Shown here piece after piece: positions 16,670 to 24,204 of a stretch of DNA of 64,000 bases (within the stretch, counting starts at the first letter, position 1; each line of letters opens with the position of its first letter). The notes under the pieces were generated by a model. That model was not told the DNA's origin. It did no database searches and worked only from the letters and a program-made list of their open reading frames with translations. Source of the stretch: Coriobacteriia bacterium (lineage in GTDB: Bacteria; Actinomycetota; Coriobacteriia; Coriobacteriales; UMGS124); assembly GCA_018368455.1 (NCBI GenBank), contig JAGZEG010000001.1:124001-188000 (forward strand), given 5' to 3'. Both the position numbers and the translations under genes were made by a program.

Positions 16670-17131
16670 ATGCGGTGCCCAAAGTGCGGTTTTGAAGAGT
16701 CTCGCGTTATTGACTCCCGCCCATCTGAATCGGGAGATGCCATCCGCCGTCGGCGCGAGTGCCTCAACCCTTCCTGCAAGGAGCGTTTTACGACGTATGA
16801 GCGTCGTGAAGAGCTGCCTTTGCAGGTTCGGAAAAAGAATGGGATGCTCGAGGCTTTTGATCGCGAGAAGCTCATGAAGAGCCTCGTTACTGCCACGGTC
16901 AAGCGTAATGTCTCGGTCGAGACGCTCAACGAGTTGATCTCGAGCATTGAGTCTGAGCTTCGCAACGCTTTCAAGACCGAAGTGACGTCGCGCGAGCTGG
17001 GAGACATGGTTCTGCGTCGTCTTCTGTTGCTCGACCGCGTTGCGTACGTTCGTTTTGCCTCTGTCTATCGTGATTTTAAAGATCTTGAGGGCTTCTATAA
17101 CGAGTTGGCACATATCGGCGAGCAGGAGTAG
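16670..17131 (+). CDS. nrdR: Transcriptional repressor NrdR
   Basis: ATP/dATP-sensing repressor of ribonucleotide reductase genes. The 153-residue protein has the N-terminal zinc ribbon (MRCPKCG with CLNPSC), the RRRRECL basic helix and an ATP-cone domain with VRKKNGMLEAFDREKL. Length and layout match the family. A ribosome site AAGGAGG sits 6 bases before the ATG. The dut gene, another part of dNTP control, starts 5 bases after its stop, so the two probably form an operon. No nrd gene is in this window. Confidence 0.96.
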   Translation: MRCPKCGFEESRVIDSRPSESGDAIRRRRECLNPSCKERFTTYERREELPLQVRKKNGMLEAFDREKLMKSLVTATVKRNVSVETLNELISSIESELRNAFKTEVTSRELGDMVLRRLLLLDRVAYVRFASVYRDFKDLEGFYNELAHIGEQE

Positions 17132-17135
17132 ATGC

Positions 17136-17603
17136 ATGGCAGGAGAATCGGAGCGCGAGGTGGAACTCGTCTCACTTCGCGTCAAGCGCCTTGATCGCGA
17201 GCTTCCCCTGCCGGCGTACGCATACGCAGGTGACGCGGGACTTGACCTGCTGAGTGCCATATCGGTGGACATCCCTGCAGGTGAGCGGGCTCTTATTCCG
17301 ACGGGTCTCGCAATCGCCATTCCTGACGGATATGCCGGCTTCGTTCAGCCCCGTAGCGGCCTTGCCGCGAAGAAGGGCCTCTCCATCGTTAACACCCCCG
17401 GCCTTATCGATGCGCATTATCGTGGTGAGCTCAAGGTCATCGCGATCAATCTCGATCCGGTCGAGCCTATACACATCGATCGTGGCGACCGCATTGCTCA
17501 GCTCGTTATCCAGCGTGTGCCTGTCGTTGAGCTGGTCGAGGTTGATGAGCTTGACGAGACTGACCGTGGCGCCCACGGCTTTGGGTCAAGCGGCGTGAGA
17601 TAA
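17136..17603 (+). CDS. dut: Deoxyuridine 5'-triphosphate nucleotidohydrolase (dUTPase)
   Basis: Trimeric dUTPase, making dUMP for thymidylate and keeping uracil out of DNA. Five conserved motifs can be followed: AYAGDAGLDLLSA (1), QPRSGLAAKKG (2), NTPGLIDAHYRGELKV (3), RGDRIAQLVIQ (4) and RGAHGFGSSG (5), with the conserved Ser in motif 2 and Tyr in motif 3. ATG 17136 is chosen because the open frame upstream overlaps nrdR. The length of 155 is usual. A terminator follows 42 bases later. Confidence 0.96.
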   Translation: MAGESEREVELVSLRVKRLDRELPLPAYAYAGDAGLDLLSAISVDIPAGERALIPTGLAIAIPDGYAGFVQPRSGLAAKKGLSIVNTPGLIDAHYRGELKVIAINLDPVEPIHIDRGDRIAQLVIQRVPVVELVEVDELDETDRGAHGFGSSGVR

Positions 17604-17644
17604 GCTTCGTCCAAGGTGGGTATACATCATTGAGGACAATCACG

Positions 17645-17673
17645 CGCCCTGCCTTTACTGACGGGGCGTTTTT
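17645..17673 (+). terminator. Terminator after nrdR-dut
   Basis: CGCCCTG (17645-17651) pairs with CGGGGCG (17662-17668) with one G-T wobble and a 10-base loop, followed by five T. It lies just before trxB, which therefore needs its own promoter or read-through. Confidence 0.7.
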
Positions 17674-17694
17674 CTTGATGCGAAGGGAGCCTTT

Positions 17695-18645
17695 ATGGCG
17701 GAATCGGATACTCAGACGGTAGCTTTTGATCTTCTCGTGATCGGTGGCGGACCCGCTGGTCTGTCTGCTGGTGTGTATGGTGCACGCTCCGGCCTGTCGG
17801 TCTGCATTCTCGAGCAGTCGACTCCGGGTGGCCAGATTGCGATCACGGACGAGGTGGACAACTATCCTGGTCTGCCGAATCTTTCTGGTGGCGAGCTCGG
17901 CATGAAGCTTGCTGATCATGCCGAGGCGCTGGGTTGTGCTATCAAGTACGACGTGGCGGAGTCGCTCTTGGTGCGAGATGACGGGATGTTTGCGGTCACG
18001 ACAGGCATGAGCGGCACGCTTAACGCGCCGGCTGTCATTTACGCGGCTGGTGCGACGCCACGCCTGGCGGGTTTTGAGGGCGAGCTGGAGCATAAGGGGC
18101 GCGGCGTCAGCTACTGTGCGACATGTGACGGCATGTTCTACCGTGGCAAGGACGTTTACGTTGTCGGAGGAGGAACTGCCGCCTGCGAGGAAGCGCTGTT
18201 CCTGGCCCGCATAGCGCGCAGCGTCACGATGGTCGTGCGTCGTGACGTACTTCGCACGACGCCGAAGCTGCGTGCTCAGGTCGAGGCAAGCGAGGCCATC
18301 ACGCTGCGGTATAACACTCGCATCGTCTCGGTTGCCGGCGAGCCTCTGCTCAAGAGCGTCACGCTGGAGGATACCCAGACGGGGGCGACACAGGTCATCG
18401 AGCATGCCGAGCCGTTTGGCGTCTTCGTGTTCGTTGGACACGACCCCGCAGTTGATCTCGTGCGCGACTACGTGGACGTTGTGCCCAACGGCATCGTGAC
18501 GGATGCGTTCATGGCAACGAAGACGCCTGGCTTGTTCGTGGCTGGCGACGTGCGCGACACTGTGCTCCGTCAGGTCATCACTGCGGCCTCCGACGGTGCC
18601 ATTGCTGCTACGAGTGCTCTCAAATACCTGGAGTCTCGCGCGTAA
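17695..18645 (+). CDS. trxB: Thioredoxin reductase
   Basis: FAD/NADPH enzyme that reduces thioredoxin. The 316-residue protein shows the FAD motif GGGPAGLSAGVYGARSG near residue 18, EQSTPGGQ, the redox-active CATCDG (about residues 141-146), the NADPH motif GGGTAACEEALFLA and the closing FAD motif FVAGDVRD. The active-site dithiol is intact. It stands alone between two terminators. It may also serve other redoxins; no thioredoxin gene is adjacent. Confidence 0.95.
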   Translation: MAESDTQTVAFDLLVIGGGPAGLSAGVYGARSGLSVCILEQSTPGGQIAITDEVDNYPGLPNLSGGELGMKLADHAEALGCAIKYDVAESLLVRDDGMFAVTTGMSGTLNAPAVIYAAGATPRLAGFEGELEHKGRGVSYCATCDGMFYRGKDVYVVGGGTAACEEALFLARIARSVTMVVRRDVLRTTPKLRAQVEASEAITLRYNTRIVSVAGEPLLKSVTLEDTQTGATQVIEHAEPFGVFVFVGHDPAVDLVRDYVDVVPNGIVTDAFMATKTPGLFVAGDVRDTVLRQVITAASDGAIAATSALKYLESRA

Positions 18646-18681
18646 AGAGAGCCTGTCTGTCCAGATTGCCGCCCTACTTTG

Positions 18682-18723
18682 GAGCCGCCCCGCGTGCATT
18701 TCGCACGTGAGGCGGCTCTTTTT
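18682..18723 (+). terminator. Rho-independent terminator after trxB
   Basis: GAGCCGCC (18682-18689) pairs with GGCGGCTC (18711-18718), with an inner CGTGC/GCACG stem, followed by TTTTT. Confidence 0.88.
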
Positions 18724-18962
18724 GGCTGAGAATCCCACTCGTGTATATCGTACTTGCGTGGGTGGTTGCATGCCCGAACTTACGCGTGTCCGTGACCTGC
18801 ATGTTCTTCAGGCTTCGATGAGTCGCCCTTCATTGGCCCATACACGCGCGGCATTCTTGCCCATAACCTGCCTCTTCGCGTGCAGCCTCACCGCCATTGT
18901 CGCGCTATTCAGCCGTCGGGCATCTAGCGAAACGGAATACGTCGGTTCTACGGACGGCCTGC
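18724..18962. other. Intergenic stretch with no recognised feature
   Basis: About 240 bases between the trxB terminator and the end of the convergent solute-binding protein gene. I see no gene with a credible ribosome site, no tRNA and no clear hairpin with a T-run that would terminate the minus-strand operon. Confidence 0.5.
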
Positions 18963-20294
18963 TTACGCGACGCCCATGTTCGCGATCTCGATCGCCGAGT
19001 TCGTGCTCGAGGCCGCACCGTCGATGGCGGAGGCGACGTCGCCCCCGTTGAAGACGCTCTCGAGGGCCGACTGCAGGTCGGTGCGCAGCTGGGGGAGCTG
19101 AGAGCAGAGCGGGCCGGCCGTAATGCCGTTGACCTTGGACTCCTGCAGCTGCTTGGCAGAAACCTCGAGCTGCGGGTACTCGCCGTAGATGCTCTTCATC
19201 GAGTCGGTGTCGTACGCCTTCTGGCTGATGGGGTAGTATCCCGTGTCGCCTGCCCACACGGCCTGGACGTCGGCGCTTGTCGCATACTGGTAGAACGCCA
19301 TGACGCCCTTCTCGACGTCAGCGGGCAGGCCGTCCGCCGTGCATAGCGCACCGCCGCCCGCATAGACGCCCTGGCGCTCCGCGCCCTCGGAGATGGGCAG
19401 GTAAGCGATGCCCACCTCGAAGTCCTTCGCGTTGTTGATGACGGAGCGGGCGATCGCCGAGGTGTCGATGTACATTGCGATCTGCTGCTGCGTAAACGCC
19501 GTGTTCGTGTTCGTGCGATCCGTGCCGAAGTTCTGGAGCTGGCCTGCGTCGATCAGATCCTTGACGAAGGTGAAGATCGTCGTGATCTGCTCCTGGTAGG
19601 CAACCTCCGTGGCGCGTTCCTTGCGGCCGTTCTCGTTGTTGAGGACGTAGCCGCCCATGTTCGTGACCATCTGGTCGAGTGCATACCCATAGGCGAACAT
19701 GCCCATCGGCTTGACGTCCGCGTTCTGCCCCGCAACTTTGGCGGCAGCGTCCTTGAGGCCCTCGAACGTCGTAGGGAAGTCGGTAACGCCAGCGTCCTCG
19801 AACATCTTCTTGTTGTAGTAGACGACGGGCGCAGAGGAGTTGAACGGCATCGCGTACATCTTGTCGCCGACGGTATAGAAGTTTACTGCCTGCTCGAGGA
19901 GGTCGGAAGCGTCGAAGCTGTACGCGTCGATGAGGTCGCTTGCCGCCTTGATCTTCTTGGAGTCGATCATCGCCTGGAGGTTCTGCTCGCCGATCTGGAT
20001 GATGGCCGGGGCGTCGCTGCCACCTGCCATGTTAAAGAACTTGCCGGTGGACTCGTCGTAGGTGCCCTGGTTTGACTCAACCACCTGATAGTCGCTCTGG
20101 CTGTCGTTGAACCCATTGACGATCTTCTGCAGCGCCTCCTGGTTCGTGCCGTTCATAGAGTGCCAAAAGTTGATCGTAAGCTTGTCGGCTGCCTGCGCTT
20201 TGCTCGTTCCGAGCATGCCGCCGATGGTGGCCATACCGGCCGCGGCTGCCATCGTGGCAAGGAAGGAGCGGCGCGAAAGAGAAGTGTCAAGCAT
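18963..20294 (-). CDS. Sugar-type ABC transporter substrate-binding protein
   Basis: About 443 residues, family 1 (UgpB/MalE-like) extracellular solute-binding protein: FWHSMNGTNQEALQKIVNGFN near the mature N-terminus and an internal PFNSSAPVVYYNKKMFEDAG segment are characteristic. The signal is Tat-like (SRRSFLATMAAAAG) with an SPase I-type AQA-A cleavage site and no lipobox cysteine, unusual for a Gram-positive binding protein. A longer start (20312) is possible, but the AAGGGA site fits the ATG at 20294. It is the last gene of a minus-strand operon with an ATPase and two permeases, one of them damaged. Confidence 0.85.
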   Translation of the reverse strand: MLDTSLSRRSFLATMAAAAGMATIGGMLGTSKAQAADKLTINFWHSMNGTNQEALQKIVNGFNDSQSDYQVVESNQGTYDESTGKFFNMAGGSDAPAIIQIGEQNLQAMIDSKKIKAASDLIDAYSFDASDLLEQAVNFYTVGDKMYAMPFNSSAPVVYYNKKMFEDAGVTDFPTTFEGLKDAAAKVAGQNADVKPMGMFAYGYALDQMVTNMGGYVLNNENGRKERATEVAYQEQITTIFTFVKDLIDAGQLQNFGTDRTNTNTAFTQQQIAMYIDTSAIARSVINNAKDFEVGIAYLPISEGAERQGVYAGGGALCTADGLPADVEKGVMAFYQYATSADVQAVWAGDTGYYPISQKAYDTDSMKSIYGEYPQLEVSAKQLQESKVNGITAGPLCSQLPQLRTDLQSALESVFNGGDVASAIDGAASSTNSAIEIANMGVA

Positions 20295-20394
20295 CAGTAC
20301 CATTCCCTTCATGGACGAAGAAGCGATTGCCTTTTAGATATGTCGGTCTGCCGGTGAAAGCGAGCGGCGAGCCTTTGCCCAGCCGGCGTGAACC

Positions 20395-21228
20395 CTATTT
20401 GAGCGCGCCCTTTGTCATGCCTTCTTGCAGGCGCTTCTGGCCCACGAAGATGAGCAGAAGCGTGGGGATCGAGGCTATAACGGCGCCTGCCGCCATCATT
20501 CCCAAGTCGCTAGACCCGTCGGTGTTGTTGAGCCGGCGCAGGCCGATCTGTATCGTGCGCACGGAGTCGTCCGTGGTAGAGAGCAGGGGCCAGAGGTACG
20601 CGTTCCAGTTGACCAGGAAGAAGTAGATGGCCAGCGTCACGATCGTGTTCGCCACCATCGGAACGACGACCTTGTAGAAGAACCGCCAGTCGCTCAGCCC
20701 GGCGACCTCGGAGCATTCCTTGAGCTCGTTGGGGATCTGCATCATGTTCTGGCGAAACAGGAATATCCCGAACGTGGATGCCAAGCCTGGGATGATGAGT
20801 CCCTGGAACGTGTTGAGCATGTTCCAGCTGCGAATCGTCTGGAAGTTCGAGACGATGAGCACTTCCGAGGGGATCATCATCGTTGCCATGATGAGGGCAA
20901 AGATGGCGCTGCGGGCGCGGAAGCGCTTGAAGACGAGGGCGTAGGCGGCGAGCAGCGAGAAGAGGATCTGGAGCACCGTCGACAGGACGCCTGAGATGAC
21001 TGAGTTGCGTATGAACAGCCCAAATGGCTGGTTCGTGAACGCGTGCACATAGTTGTCGAGGTACAGGGACGTGGGCAGGTAGTTGCCACGCGCAATCTCG
21101 GAGGACGGGGTGAACGAGAGCGCGAGGGCAAAGAGCATTGGCATGAAGATCAGGAGCGCCGCCACCGTGAGAATGACGTAGGAGAGCACTTTCCCTCCGC
21201 GTGCTTCTCTCGTCTTTGCTCGCATCAT
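20395..21228 (-). CDS. Sugar-type ABC transporter permease (UgpE/MalG family)
   Basis: A 277-residue inner-membrane permease with six hydrophobic segments and the ATPase-contact (EAA) loop ECSEVAGLSDWRFFYKVVVP at about residues 180-200. It looks intact, including the first helix and the C-terminal QKRLQEGMTKGALK typical of MalG-type subunits. It overlaps the frame of the upstream, damaged permease by 4 bases. Its usual partner is broken, so a working transporter is doubtful unless another permease substitutes. Confidence 0.88.
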   Translation of the reverse strand: MMRAKTREARGGKVLSYVILTVAALLIFMPMLFALALSFTPSSEIARGNYLPTSLYLDNYVHAFTNQPFGLFIRNSVISGVLSTVLQILFSLLAAYALVFKRFRARSAIFALIMATMMIPSEVLIVSNFQTIRSWNMLNTFQGLIIPGLASTFGIFLFRQNMMQIPNELKECSEVAGLSDWRFFYKVVVPMVANTIVTLAIYFFLVNWNAYLWPLLSTTDDSVRTIQIGLRRLNNTDGSSDLGMMAAGAVIASIPTLLLIFVGQKRLQEGMTKGALK

Positions 21229-21847
21229 TGATAGGTCACCTTGCTCTCGGTTAGCTTTGTCTGGAGGAAGGAGATCGCGAAGATCAGGATGAAGAGAATC
21301 GTTCCCTCTGCCGCCGCCATTTGGTCACGGCAGAGATCGCGCCTAGCGCAACGTGCTGATCGGTGAGCCACCCCACGTTTTCCGCGCCAAACAGGTTGAC
21401 GATCTTGTTGAGCAGGCCAGAGGACGGGTTGAACAGCAGGCTCCAGAACACGGCGGCAGAGGCAACGGAGATGCCCATCGTTGAGGAGAATATCGTGCGA
21501 AACAGGCCCATGCCTGGCCCATCTTTGGCGGTGAGCACGGCGAGTAGCAGTGCGATGACGACGGTCAGCGGCACGGTGACGACGACGTAGATGAGCGTGT
21601 TCACGAGCGTCTTCACGTAAGTGGCGTCCTTGAAGAGGACCTGGAAGTTGCCGAGACCTACGAATTTGACGAGCTCGCCCGTGTTTGAGGTTGCGAAAAG
21701 GCTCATGACGAGCGTCTTGCCGAAGGGGTAGATGACGAATATCGCGAAAATGAGCAGAGATGGCAGCAGGTAGATGACCCAGCTTGGCGCGATGCGTTGC
21801 TTTCCTGGCAGAGGTTGCGCCGCGCACCTGGCGTTCTTTTCCTTCAT
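21225..21847 (-). pseudogene. Sugar-type ABC transporter permease (UgpA/MalF family), internal deletion and frameshift
   Basis: The first part reads cleanly from MKEKNARCAA through four hydrophobic segments to DQHVALGAISAVTKW. It then runs into RRQRERFSSS and stops. The next frame, from the same place (about 21315-21325), continues with AAAEGTILFILIFAISFLQ and TESKVTYQ, which is the normal end of such permeases. Roughly 80 residues, including the EAA loop that contacts the ATPase, are missing at the junction. The deletion is out of frame. The gene lies 4 bases after the ATPase stop, so its operon place is intact while its function must be lost. Confidence 0.85.
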
Positions 21848-21851
21848 GGTC

Positions 21852-22979
21852 TCAGCACGCCTCACTCTCGGGACAGCTCGCACGATCGCCTAAGCGCACG
21901 GCGGGACGCAGCAAGGCTCCGGTCTCGCTGTCAAAGAGGTGCAGGTCATCGGCATCGATCGCGATACCTACCGACTGACCGTCGAGCTGGTGCTGTCCCT
22001 GCCAACGAGCGGTGAACGTCTCCTGGCCCAGCGTGAAGTCGAGCCGGGTTTCGTTGCCGAGCATCTCCGTGGCGAGAAGCGGTGCCGTGGTCGTGTCCGG
22101 CGTCCCCGCTGCGGCGCATCTCACGAGTTCGGGACGTATGCCTGCCGTCCAGCGCTCGCCCTGTGGCAGGCGCCCGCGCTGGTCTGCGCTCAAGGGGAGG
22201 CGCATGCTGCCGGAAAGAACTAGAGAGTCCCCATCCAGTTCGGCGGGGGTGAGGTTCATCTGGGGAGAGCCGATGAAGCTCGCGACGAACGTGTTCGCTG
22301 GCGCGTTGTACAGATCGAGCGGCGATCCGACCTGCTGTATCTTGCCGCCGTGCAGCACCGCGATGCGGTCGCCCATCGTCATGGCCTCGACCTGGTCGTG
22401 CGTCACGTACACGACGGTGAGCCCGAGCTTGCGCTGGAGGCGTCGGATCTCAACGCGCATCGTGGCGCGCAGCTTGGCGTCGAGGTTCGAGAGCGGCTCG
22501 TCCATCAGGCAGATGGGGGAGCGGCTGCACACGCTGCGTGCCAGGGCGACGCGCTGGCGCTGTCCGCCCGACAGCTCTCGCGGCTTGCGGTTGAGTAGCT
22601 CGGTGAGTCCCAGCAGCTCGGCCGCCTCGTCCAGGCGACGCTTTCGTTCGGCCTTGGGAACTTTCTTCACGTCGAGCCCGAACAGGATGTTGTCTCGCAC
22701 GCTCATGTGTGGGTAGAGCGCGTAGCTTTGGAACACCATGGTGAGGTCGCGTTCCGCCGGGGCGAGATCGTTGGCGAGCTTTCCGGAGATGCGCAGCTCG
22801 CCGTCGGTGACGCTCTCGAGGCCGGCGATGATGCGCAGCAGCGTGGACTTGCCGCAGCCGGAGGGGCCTACGAGTATGAAGAACTCGCCCTCCTCTATGG
22901 CGAGGTTGATGCCTTCCAGCACGTTTGCCTTGCCGTCGTAGGACTTTACGAGGTCAATCGCTTCGATCTTCTTTGACAT
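21852..22979 (-). CDS. Sugar ABC transporter ATP-binding protein (UgpC/MsmK family)
   Basis: A 375-residue ABC ATPase: Walker A GPSGCGKST (about residues 38-46), Q-loop MVFQSYALYPHM, signature LSGGQRQRVALARS, Walker B ICLMDEPLSNLDAKLR and the H-loop VTHDQVEA. A C-terminal OB-type regulatory domain (from about residue 240, MNLTPAEL onward) marks the MalK/UgpC family. It is the second gene of the operon, 21 bases after the phosphatase-like gene. ATPases of this family can serve several sugar importers, so it may still be useful despite the broken permease. Confidence 0.93.
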   Translation of the reverse strand: MSKKIEAIDLVKSYDGKANVLEGINLAIEEGEFFILVGPSGCGKSTLLRIIAGLESVTDGELRISGKLANDLAPAERDLTMVFQSYALYPHMSVRDNILFGLDVKKVPKAERKRRLDEAAELLGLTELLNRKPRELSGGQRQRVALARSVCSRSPICLMDEPLSNLDAKLRATMRVEIRRLQRKLGLTVVYVTHDQVEAMTMGDRIAVLHGGKIQQVGSPLDLYNAPANTFVASFIGSPQMNLTPAELDGDSLVLSGSMRLPLSADQRGRLPQGERWTAGIRPELVRCAAAGTPDTTTAPLLATEMLGNETRLDFTLGQETFTARWQGQHQLDGQSVGIAIDADDLHLFDSETGALLRPAVRLGDRASCPESEAC

Positions 22980-23000
22980 GACTTTGCTCCCTTGCGCACG

Positions 23001-23804
23001 CTACTGCGCGCGTGACGCCCAGGCTCCGAAGAAGTGCAGCACGTTCAGATCGTCCTCTCGATCACTGCCGTGCTGCCCGTGCCCGTTGTCGGCGATGTGC
23101 GTCCCGTGGTCTGTTGCCCAGCACACGAGGGAGTCGTAGCCTGCCCATGACTGCTCCGCCTGTGTACATAGGCGGTCGAAGGCGGCGATGTGGTGCTTAA
23201 GCGCCGCTGTTGCGGGGGCGGACTCGGGATAGGTCTTGTGCATGACGTCGTCGAACTCCTGGTTGTAGACGACGACCATGTCGTAGTCATCCGAGGCGAT
23301 GAGCTCGCAGGCGCGTTCTGTGGCCTGCTCGTCGTAAGGCTCGATGAAGCGGGTGACGGGCTTTTCGGAATAGAGCACGTCCATGCTCGAGTCCTGCACC
23401 GCAACCAGGGCACAGCGCATCCCTGCGTCGTGGACGCAGTCAAACAGGGACCTGTGGGGAAGGGGATGCTTCTCGTATGTCTCGATACCGTGCTCTGCAG
23501 GAGTGAGGCCTGTGTACATCGTCCCAAAGCACACGGGGGTCACCGAGGGGAGCATCGTTCGCACGGGCAACGCGAGCTGCGTGTGGGCGATGACGGGCGC
23601 AAACCATTCGGCGTGCTTCTGGTAGTTCCACATTCCCGTGGCGTCGGGGTTGTAGATAAGGCAGCGCTGAACCTTGGACACGCCGCGAGCATTTAGAAGC
23701 GTGCGGATCAGACTGTGAGGCTGTGCAGAGACTGCCGGGGCATCGATACCCAGGGCATCGCAGAGCGTGGGGGTGAACTGCGCCATTGAGATTTCGTTAA
23801 GCAA
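23001..23804 (-). CDS. Alkaline phosphatase superfamily (phosphodiesterase/nucleotide pyrophosphatase type) protein
   Basis: About 267 residues without a signal peptide. Motifs of the metal-dependent superfamily are visible: PSVTPVCFGTMYTGLTPAEHG (nucleophile region), NQEFDDVMHKTYPES (Asp/His ligands), CWATDHGTH and the closing GHGQHG. Either an upstream frame (from 23867) or TTG 23804 could start it; TTG has a GGAAAGGA site 7 bases upstream and is preferred. It heads the sugar/glycerophosphate-like transporter operon, so its substrate may be an imported phosphodiester, by inference. Confidence 0.7.
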   Translation of the reverse strand: MLNEISMAQFTPTLCDALGIDAPAVSAQPHSLIRTLLNARGVSKVQRCLIYNPDATGMWNYQKHAEWFAPVIAHTQLALPVRTMLPSVTPVCFGTMYTGLTPAEHGIETYEKHPLPHRSLFDCVHDAGMRCALVAVQDSSMDVLYSEKPVTRFIEPYDEQATERACELIASDDYDMVVVYNQEFDDVMHKTYPESAPATAALKHHIAAFDRLCTQAEQSWAGYDSLVCWATDHGTHIADNGHGQHGSDREDDLNVLHFFGAWASRAQ

Positions 23805-23998
23805 GGCGTGATCCTTTCCGATGAAGTACTTCGGAATTCTAGGAGTACGACGTCTTGCGCAGCGCACTGTCGTGTAAGGCCCCGTGGCCCCACGGTAAGC
23901 GAACCGTAATATGCCCCGGCGGACTTCTGGGGGCGCAGGGGCGGGGGAGCGCCGCTACCGTGTGCGCAGATACGATGCCGTGAAGTCCGTTTTCATTG

Positions 23999-24109
23999 TC
24001 ATATCGCGCTGATACTGATTTTGCCATAGGGCATTTCTTTGAGCAGCTCCATGAGGGCATCGACGATGGCGCTGCGGGTCAGGCTGGGAGTCGAGTTTGG
24101 CTTGCGCAT
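23999..24109 (-). pseudogene. Truncated TetR-family regulator (N-terminal fragment)
   Basis: The 36 codons from ATG 24109 read MRKPNSTPSLTRSAIVDAL then MELLKEMPYGKISISAI and stop. That is the first helix pair of a TetR DNA-binding domain; the recognition helix (usually VSRRTFYRYF) and the ligand domain are absent, and the bases after the stop do not resume a TetR frame. It lies upstream of the transporter operon and about 100 bases from the IS30 element, so it was probably the local regulator, lost by deletion. Confidence 0.55.
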
Positions 24110-24190
24110 GGTGTTCGCCCTAGTGTGTGTCGGCTCGGTGCGGCAATTCGTGGTGGATTTCGCGAACGGCGAGGGGCGCGAGCTCAAGTT

Positions 24191-24200
24191 GTAGGCTAGC
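24191..24200. repeat. 10-base direct repeat, left of the IS element
   Basis: GTAGGCTAGC occurs here and again at 25896-25905, immediately outside both ends of the IS30-like element. It could be a target-site duplication, though IS30 elements usually make 2-3 base duplications. Confidence 0.5.
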
Positions 24201-24204
24201 TACC

